Under the pieces are notes generated by a model. That model searched no databases. It saw only the letters and a list, made by a program, of their open reading frames with translations, and had not been told where the DNA came from. This document shows positions 6,455-11,430 of a stretch of DNA of 11,430 nt, piece after piece. The number at the start of each line of letters is the position of its first letter. Within the stretch, counting starts at the first letter, position 1. Position numbers and translations under genes: made by a program. The stretch covers positions 9,813 through 21,242 of the forward strand of contig DNXA01000019.1 in the NCBI GenBank assembly GCA_003506065.1. Direction: 5' to 3'. Source of the stretch: Actinomycetota bacterium (GTDB lineage: Bacteria; Actinomycetota; Actinomycetes; S36-B12).

Positions 6455-7819
6455 ATGACGCAGGAACTTTCACTTCAACAAGGTGAGCAACTGCTCACCG
6501 GATGGGGCCGTACGGCGCCCAGCCTGGCGCAGGTCGTGCCGTGCACTTCCACGGCCGAGGTGCAGGAGGCGGTGCGCACTGCTGGCCCTCGGGGAGTCCT
6601 GGTTCGTGGGCTTGGTCGCTCATACGGTGACGCGGCGCAAAGCGGCGGTGCACGCGTACTCGATCTGCAGTCGATCAACAGCATCGACTACGACGCAGAA
6701 GCCGGATTGGTCACGGCAGGTGCGGGCGCAAGCCTGGATGCAGTCATGCGCACGATCGTGCCGCTGGGAGCATTCGTCCCTGTGACCCCGGGAACGCGGA
6801 TGATCACGGTGGGCGGGGCCATCGGGGCGGATGTGCACGGGAAGAACCATCATGTCGATGGCACTTTTGGTGCCCATGTGCGCCAATTGAGCTTGGTTGA
6901 CGGCAACGGAGAACTTCGAGAATTGAATCCGGATGACTCCACGAGTGCTCAGTTCTGGACAACCATCGGAGGGATGGGCCTGACAGGTGCAATGACATCT
7001 GCGTGCTTTGACGTCATCCCGATCGAGACTTCGCGCATGTCGGTGGACACCAAGCGGGTGGATGATCTTGAAGAAGTGATGGCCCACATGGTCACTGGCG
7101 ACAGCAGATACCGCTACACCGTCGCGTGGATTGACACGGTGTCTGCCTCTGGGCGTGGAATCATCACCAGTGGCGATCACGCAAGTTTGGATCAGCTCTC
7201 AGACAAGCAGCGATCAACAGCACTTGCGTTCGCTCCCAAGGCTCTGGCCTCTGCGCCGAATCTCTTCCCGCCTGGCCTGCTCAACAAACTGACAGTGAAG
7301 GCATTCAATGAGGCTTGGTTCCGCCGGGCTCCCCTGGATCGCGCCGACGAGATTCAATCAATCGGAGCTTTCTTCCATCCCCTTGATGGTGTGCAGAACT
7401 GGAATCGCGTCTATGGTCCTGGCGGTTTCCTCCAGTACCAGTTCGTCGTGCCGGATTCGGCTTCAGAGCTCGTCCGGGTGGCCCTGGATCGCCTGAGGGG
7501 CATCTCGGCTCCGAGTTTTCTCACGGTGCTCAAACGATTTGGCGAGGCAAATCCTGCGCCGCTGTCGTTCCCGAAGACCGGCTGGACTCTTGCAGCGGAT
7601 GTGCCCGCCGGGCTACCGGGACTGGGAACGGTGCTTGATGAACTCGATGATCTCGTCGCCGATGCGGGTGGTCGGCTGTACTTGGCCAAGGATTCCCGCC
7701 AGTCCCCTCAGATGTTTGCACGCACGTACCCTCGTCTGGGTGAATGGCAGAAGATCCGCGATGAACTCGATCCTCGTGGGGTCTTCACCTCCGATCTTGC
7801 ACGGCGACTGTCGATCTGA
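6455..7819 (+). CDS. dprE1: Decaprenylphospho-beta-D-ribofuranose 2-oxidase (DprE1)
   Basis: FAD-dependent oxidase that converts decaprenyl-phosphoryl-ribose to the 2-keto intermediate, the first half of the C2 epimerisation to arabinose. It has 454 residues (M. tuberculosis 461). The FAD-binding domain includes RGLGRSYGDAAQSGG (51-65), VTPGTRMITVGGAIGADVHG (110-129 region) and HGKNHHVDGTFG (129-139), with His129 matching the FAD-linked His132 of the tuberculosis enzyme. The substrate part ends with the conserved GGRLYLAKDSR (Lys412, matching Lys418) and a closing FTSDLARRL. Unusual: in the segment SFPKTGWTLAADV the position of Cys387, the target of benzothiazinone inhibitors, is Ala380, and the neighbouring Asn385 position is Thr378. 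The start follows the ubiA stop by 1 nt, with a good ribosome binding site. Third gene of the DPA operon; dprE2 follows after 18 nt. Confidence 0.95.
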   Translation: MTQELSLQQGEQLLTGWGRTAPSLAQVVPCTSTAEVQEAVRTAGPRGVLVRGLGRSYGDAAQSGGARVLDLQSINSIDYDAEAGLVTAGAGASLDAVMRTIVPLGAFVPVTPGTRMITVGGAIGADVHGKNHHVDGTFGAHVRQLSLVDGNGELRELNPDDSTSAQFWTTIGGMGLTGAMTSACFDVIPIETSRMSVDTKRVDDLEEVMAHMVTGDSRYRYTVAWIDTVSASGRGIITSGDHASLDQLSDKQRSTALAFAPKALASAPNLFPPGLLNKLTVKAFNEAWFRRAPLDRADEIQSIGAFFHPLDGVQNWNRVYGPGGFLQYQFVVPDSASELVRVALDRLRGISAPSFLTVLKRFGEANPAPLSFPKTGWTLAADVPAGLPGLGTVLDELDDLVADAGGRLYLAKDSRQSPQMFARTYPRLGEWQKIRDELDPRGVFTSDLARRLSI

Positions 7820-7825
7820 TGATGC

Positions 7826-7832
7826 AAAGGGG
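7826..7832 (+). promoter_or_regulatory. Ribosome binding site of dprE2
   Basis: AAAGGGG lies 5 nt before the ATG at 7838, in the 18-nt gap after the dprE1 stop. Confidence 0.55.
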
Positions 7833-7837
7833 CTCAC

Positions 7838-8596
7838 ATGAATGACGCACTGGGTGAACCACAGGCGATCCTGGTGTTCGGCGGGACAAGTGAGATCGCA
7901 CTGGCAACCGTGCGAGCCTTTCCTCGCGAGCGACTGCGGCGCGTGATCCTGGCCGCGCGCCCCTCAGCGGGGCGCGATGCCGCAGTGGCTGCCCTGACGG
8001 CCGACGGCATCGCTGGTGTTTGCGCTGTCGACTTTCAAGCGCAAGCGACCAGTGAGCACGGAGCCCTCGTAGACGCGATTTTCGATGCAGGAGACATCGA
8101 CGTGACCCTGCTGGCCTTCGGAGTGCTGGGCGATCAGCTGGCAGAGGAAGCCAGTCCCGATCTTGCAGTTGAGGTCGCCACCACGAACTACACAGGTGCG
8201 CTCAGCGTCGGCCTGCATGTGGCCCAGCGCCTGCGCAGCCAGGGTCACGGCACCTTGGTGGTGTTCTCCAGCGTTGCCGGCGACCGCGCTCGCCGTTCGA
8301 ACTACATCTACGGCTCCACCAAGGCAGGCCTTGACGCCTTCGGGCAAGGACTTGGTGACGCCCTGCACGGCACCGGTGCCAAGGTGCTGGTCGTGCGCCC
8401 GGGATTTGTTCGCACCAAGATGACCGCGGGCATGGCCGAGGCCCCATTGTCAGTTGATCCGGAGGCGGTCGGCGAGCTTGTAGTCAAGGCGCTGCGCAAG
8501 GGCCGCGAGACGGTCTACGCCCCCGGCCCATTGCGATTCTTGATGGCTGGGCTCAAGACTTTGCCTCGGCCGGTCTTTCGCAAACTGCCGCGCTGA
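7838..8596 (+). CDS. dprE2: Decaprenylphospho-2-keto-arabinose reductase (DprE2)
   Basis: NAD(P)H-dependent short-chain reductase that reduces the DprE1 keto product to decaprenyl-phosphoryl-arabinose. It has 252 residues (M. tuberculosis 254). The nucleotide-binding loop is GGTSEIA (15-21), the family's variant of the SDR glycine motif. Asn117 in TNYTGALSVG, Ser145 in FSSVAGDRARR, Tyr158 and Lys162 in YIYGSTKAGLDAF complete the SDR tetrad. The RPGFVRTKMTAGMAEAPL segment and the C-terminal PRPVFRKLPR match the mycobacterial DprE2 ending closely, so this is a specific rather than general SDR call. The last gene of the DPA operon; a 59-bp gap with its own promoter-like sequences separates it from the next gene. 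DprE1 and DprE2 are known to act as a pair, and their adjacency here fits. Confidence 0.94.
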   Translation: MNDALGEPQAILVFGGTSEIALATVRAFPRERLRRVILAARPSAGRDAAVAALTADGIAGVCAVDFQAQATSEHGALVDAIFDAGDIDVTLLAFGVLGDQLAEEASPDLAVEVATTNYTGALSVGLHVAQRLRSQGHGTLVVFSSVAGDRARRSNYIYGSTKAGLDAFGQGLGDALHGTGAKVLVVRPGFVRTKMTAGMAEAPLSVDPEAVGELVVKALRKGRETVYAPGPLRFLMAGLKTLPRPVFRKLPR

Positions 8597-8622
8597 TCGG
8601 TTCGCCAAAGGCAGAACAGGAG

Positions 8623-8641
8623 ATTTCGCGCAGAGTGAAAT
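8623..8641 (+). promoter_or_regulatory. Inverted repeat before the DHA2 transporter gene (possible operator)
   Basis: ATTTCGC and GTGAAAT flank a 5-nt loop; six of seven pairs are perfect and one is a G-T pair. It lies just upstream of the -10-like CAGACT of the transporter, where a TetR- or MarR-type repressor could bind. No regulator gene is adjacent, and a short repeat like this can arise by chance. Confidence 0.25.
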
Positions 8642-8643
8642 GA

Positions 8644-8649
8644 CAGACT
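8644..8649 (+). promoter_or_regulatory. -10-like element, possible leaderless start of the DHA2 transporter gene
   Basis: CAGACT ends 6 nt before the ATG at 8656. It differs from TANNNT only at the first base. No Shine-Dalgarno sequence is adjacent to this ATG, and an in-frame stop at 8641 prevents a longer protein. Confidence 0.3.
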
Positions 8650-8655
8650 GCAGCA

Positions 8656-10230
8656 ATGTCAGGCGCCCACGACCATGGGCACCCACGTCGCTGGTGGGTT
8701 CTCGTTGTCCTTTGCATAGTGCTGGTGACTGTCACCATGCAGGTGTCGATCCTGAATACCGCCCTGCCGACTCTTGTCCATGAACTTGGCGCGAGCGACT
8801 CACAGTTGCAGTGGATCGTCGACTCCTACATCGTCGTTCTGGCGGGACTGCTGCTTACCGGTGCCGCGATCGGCGATAAGTACGGGCGCAAGAAGGCCCT
8901 CATTGCTGGTCTTGCCGTAACCCTGCTGACAACCTTCGGGGCTGCGCTGGCAACTGATCCAATTCAGCTGATCATCTGGCGCGGCCTGATGGGCGTTGGC
9001 GCTGCTCTCACTCTTCCTGCGACTCTGTCGATTCTGGTCGATGTATTCAGGGAGGCGATGGAGCGACGCAAGGCCATTGCCTACTGGTCCCTGATGAATG
9101 CCATCGGATCGTTCATCGGGCCCATCACAGGAGGCCTGCTGCTGGCCTGGTTCAGCTGGCAGGCCTGTTTCCTGGTGAACCTGCCATTGCTGGCAGTGAC
9201 GATCGTGCTGTGCATGGTGATGGTGCCTGATTCGCACGACCCTGATGCAGCACGATTCGATCTTCTCGGCGCTCTGCTGTCCACCATTGCCCTTGGCGCA
9301 CTGATCTGGTCGGTCATTGAAGCTCCCAGCCACGGCTGGACGAGCCTGCCGATCCTGTGTGGCCTTGCCCTCGGCTTGGGCGCTAGCGCGCTCTTCGTCG
9401 TTTGGGAGAATCACACATCCACTCCGATGTTCGAGATGTCGTTGCTGAAGAGTCCTCAACTGAGTGCGGCTGCTCTGACTCTCACGATTGCTTTCATCGC
9501 AATGTCAGGTGCGATGTTCCTGGCCACCATCTCATTGCAGTTGGTGAAGGGATACACGCCGTTGCAGGCAGCGATTGCGACCTCTGGCCCCATTGTCATC
9601 GTGAACCTGATCGTTGTGCCACGCGCTCCTTGGATCATGCAGCGATTCGGCCTTCGCAAGACCATTGCATTCGGCACGGCCATGACTGGTGTCGCTGCGC
9701 TGGCGATCACCACTACGTCAACGACCTCTACCTATTGGATGCTCGGGCTTGGCTTCGCGCTCATGGCCGTTGCATTCAGTGTGTTCATGCCTGCGAGCAC
9801 CGAAGCAATGATGACGGCGGTGCCACCCGAGCGTTCAGGTGGCGCTTCTGCGCTGAATCAGATCACACGCCAATCAGGTCAGGCCCTGGGCATTGCGCTG
9901 CTCGGTGGCATTGCCACTGTTGGATTCCAGTCTCGCTTCAGTGACAACGCGCCTGCGATTGCCGATGTCTCTGCCGACTCGATCTCGGACGCTGGGGCTT
10001 CGCTTTCTGCGGCCGTGCACCTTGCGGATTCTCTCCCCGAGGCGATCCGCGGTCCGTTGATGGACATCGCGGGATCCTCGTACATCTTCGGGATGCGTCT
10101 GGCCCTGGTCGTGGCTGCCATGCTCGCATTTGCTGGTGCGGCCTATGCAGCCAAGGCGATCCCTTCTCGCATCACGCACCATGAACAGACCCCGCACACT
10201 CGAAGCGAGGTCGAGGACAACGCGACCTGA
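8656..10230 (+). CDS. MFS drug/metabolite exporter, DHA2 (EmrB/QacA) family
   Basis: A 524-residue membrane transporter, the usual size of the 14-helix DHA2 family of proton-driven exporters. Seen: the first helix ends ILNTALPTLVHELGAS with SQLQWIVDSYIV after it, motif A is GDKYGRKK (73-80), the motif B arginine is in WRGLMGVGAALTLPA (Arg109), and the motif C-like GSFIGPITGG is at 151-160. A histidine-rich N-terminal tail (MSGAHDHGHPRRW) precedes helix 1. Odd: the acidic residue normally in helix 1 (as in LDxTIVN of QacA-type pumps) is Gln29 here, so proton coupling or substrate choice may differ. The substrate cannot be told. It follows dprE2 by 59 bp in the same direction and may be partly co-transcribed with the DPA genes or driven by its own promoter. 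Confidence 0.9.
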   Translation: MSGAHDHGHPRRWWVLVVLCIVLVTVTMQVSILNTALPTLVHELGASDSQLQWIVDSYIVVLAGLLLTGAAIGDKYGRKKALIAGLAVTLLTTFGAALATDPIQLIIWRGLMGVGAALTLPATLSILVDVFREAMERRKAIAYWSLMNAIGSFIGPITGGLLLAWFSWQACFLVNLPLLAVTIVLCMVMVPDSHDPDAARFDLLGALLSTIALGALIWSVIEAPSHGWTSLPILCGLALGLGASALFVVWENHTSTPMFEMSLLKSPQLSAAALTLTIAFIAMSGAMFLATISLQLVKGYTPLQAAIATSGPIVIVNLIVVPRAPWIMQRFGLRKTIAFGTAMTGVAALAITTTSTTSTYWMLGLGFALMAVAFSVFMPASTEAMMTAVPPERSGGASALNQITRQSGQALGIALLGGIATVGFQSRFSDNAPAIADVSADSISDAGASLSAAVHLADSLPEAIRGPLMDIAGSSYIFGMRLALVVAAMLAFAGAAYAAKAIPSRITHHEQTPHTRSEVEDNAT

Positions 10231-10272
10231 CACTGAGATCACAGAGTGCATTTTGGAAAGCGAGCACGCTTG

Positions 10273-11430
10273 ATGGCTATCGGCACCTTTGTTTCATTGG
10301 CGCAGCCCAACTACCGGAAGTTCTTTGCTGGCCAAGCCGTTTCGCTCATCGGCACCTGGATTCAGTCGGTTGCGATGGCTTGGCTCATCCTGGAGATCTC
10401 CGGTTCGGCTGCGTCAATCGGCCTGGCAGTCGCCTTCCAATTCCTTCCCGTGCTGGTCTTCGGCCCATACGGTGGAGTGCTCGTGGACCGCTTCAACAAG
10501 CGCAAGCTGTTGCTCGTCACTCAGTGCCTGGCTGGCCTGCAGGCAGCACTCCTGGCCATTCTCGTGCTGACCGATCATGCATCCATCGTGCTCGTGCTTG
10601 CCCTGTCGTTGATGCTTGGATTCATCTACGTGCTTGATATGCCCGCCCGCCAGGCCTTCGTTCGCGAGATGGTCCCGCCGGAACTTGTCCGCAATGCCGT
10701 GAGCCTGAACTCCGTCGTCATCAATGGAGCACGAATCGTTGGCCCGGCACTTGCCGGTGTCATGATCGCCACCATCGGCCTGGGCTGGTGCTTCGCGGTG
10801 AACGCCGCGAGTTTCGTGGCGGTGATCGCAGCGTATGCATCGATGAAGGGTGACCTGCTCATTCCAAGCGAGCCAGTTGAGCGGGCGCCTGGCCAATTGC
10901 GGGAAGGCCTGCGCTACGTCTGGCGGACTCCCGATCTTCGCGTACCGCTCATCATGATGTCAGTGGTGGGGATGCTTGCCTACGAGTTCCAGGTGGTGCT
11001 GCCTGCCTTCACAGCTGAGACCTTCCACGGCGATGCCTTGAGTCTGGGGGTGATCTCGGCCGCGATGGGTGTGGGCGCTGTCATCGGCGGACTCGTGAGC
11101 GCAAGCAGACAGACAAGTGGCATCAAGGCGATCGCCTTGGCTTCCGCAGTCTTTGGGCTCGCAATCCTGGTGACTGCCCTGATGCCCAGCGTGATCTGGG
11201 CTTCGATCGCCATGATTCCCGTTGGCGCGGCCAGCGTCTGGTTCACATCTGCAGGCAACAGTGCAGTGCAGTTGCACACTGATCCGCAGATGCGTGGTCG
11301 GGTGATGTCACTGTGGACAGTGGCCTTCATCGGGAGCACGCCCATTGGCGCTCCGATCGTCGGATGGATCGCAGAAACGGCTGGACCGCGTTGGGCGCTG
11401 GGTGTTGGGGCGGCTGCTGCCTTGGCTGCC
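10273..11430 (+). CDS. MFS transporter, EntS/MFS_3 type (3' truncated by window)
   Basis: The frame stays open to the window end, giving 386 residues; family members are about 400-430, so little is missing. It starts with SLAQPNYRKFFAGQAVSLIGTWIQ, split between the N-terminus and helix 1, typical of the enterobactin-exporter-like MFS_3 group. Motif A is GGVLVDRFNKRK (67-78), and the group's signature MVPPELVRNAVSLNS with INGARIVGPALAG is present at about 130-160. The family exports siderophores, macrolides and other small molecules; the substrate here is unknown. The ATG at 10273 is preceded by GGAAAG 12 nt upstream, a little far; the TTG immediately before (10270) would have better spacing, so the start is uncertain by one codon. 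It follows the DHA2 gene by 42 bp and is probably in the same operon. Confidence 0.88.
   Translation, partial: MAIGTFVSLAQPNYRKFFAGQAVSLIGTWIQSVAMAWLILEISGSAASIGLAVAFQFLPVLVFGPYGGVLVDRFNKRKLLLVTQCLAGLQAALLAILVLTDHASIVLVLALSLMLGFIYVLDMPARQAFVREMVPPELVRNAVSLNSVVINGARIVGPALAGVMIATIGLGWCFAVNAASFVAVIAAYASMKGDLLIPSEPVERAPGQLREGLRYVWRTPDLRVPLIMMSVVGMLAYEFQVVLPAFTAETFHGDALSLGVISAAMGVGAVIGGLVSASRQTSGIKAIALASAVFGLAILVTALMPSVIWASIAMIPVGAASVWFTSAGNSAVQLHTDPQMRGRVMSLWTVAFIGSTPIGAPIVGWIAETAGPRWALGVGAAAALAA

Noticed and set aside
6620..7180. 186-codon minus-strand frame opposite dprE1
   Set aside because: It lies fully antisense to conserved FAD-binding motifs; no independent coding evidence.
8635..8643. 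GTG AAA TGA mini-frame upstream of the DHA2 gene, as a possible leader peptide
   Set aside because: Only two codons and not properly spaced from the AGGAGA at 8618-8623; treated as chance.
8800..9459. 219-codon minus-strand frame opposite the DHA2 gene
   Set aside because: Gln/Ser/Arg-rich antisense shadow without a signal, domain or ribosome binding site.
9402..9944. 180-codon plus-strand frame inside the DHA2 transporter gene
   Set aside because: A shifted frame of a well-supported transporter; its protein is His/Cys/Arg-rich with no recognisable family.
10231..10272. Hairpin-like CACT...AGTG followed by TTTT between the two MFS genes
   Set aside because: Only 4 bp pair and the inner bases do not match; too weak to call a terminator.

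Overview
The window looks like moderately GC-rich actinobacterial DNA. The strongest evidence is an intact set of genes for decaprenyl-phosphoryl-arabinose (DPA), the arabinose donor for actinobacterial cell-wall arabinan. It is supported by the actinobacterial CopD-CtaG fusion, by several starts with no Shine-Dalgarno sequence but a -10-like hexamer exactly 6 nt upstream of ATG (the leaderless pattern), and by many ATGA gene overlaps. I cannot name a genus. The contents suggest an environmental actinomycete rather than a classical Mycobacterium, but that is inference.

Layout. (1) Positions 1-683 (+): the C-terminal ATPase domain of an ABC exporter subunit, CydC-like, cut by the window edge. 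(2) 711-1250 (-): a small secreted protein with four cysteines that I do not recognise. (3) 1359-2177 (+): a nitrilase-superfamily amidohydrolase, divergent from (2). (4) 2161-4916 (-): a two-gene operon of a CopD-CtaG copper/cytochrome-oxidase assembly membrane protein followed by an exported L,D-transpeptidase (YkuD), joined by an ATGA overlap. The transpeptidase 3' end overlaps the nitrilase 3' end by 17 bp. (5) 5048-8596 (+): a tight operon of a four-helix membrane protein (DUF6069-like), ubiA (decaprenyl-phosphate phosphoribosyltransferase), dprE1 and dprE2. (6) 8656-10230 (+): a DHA2-type (14-helix) MFS transporter. (7) 10273 to the window end (+): a second MFS protein of the EntS/MFS_3 type, cut by the edge.

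How the genes fit together. In region 5, UbiA makes decaprenyl-phosphoryl-phosphoribose. After dephosphorylation, the DprE1/DprE2 pair epimerises the ribose to arabinose at C2 by oxidation and then reduction, giving DPA. The L,D-transpeptidase also acts on the wall. CtaG and the possible CydC concern assembly of terminal oxidases. The two MFS proteins are exporters of unknown substrate.

Most of the window is ordinary, well-packed chromosome. I saw no mobile element, tRNA, rRNA or CRISPR array, and no gene-free stretch over 300 bases; the largest gaps are the two divergent promoter regions, 1251-1358 and 4917-5047. The points most worth a second look are an alanine in DprE1 at the position of the benzothiazinone-target cysteine, the small membrane protein translationally coupled to the DPA genes, and the recurring leaderless-type starts.
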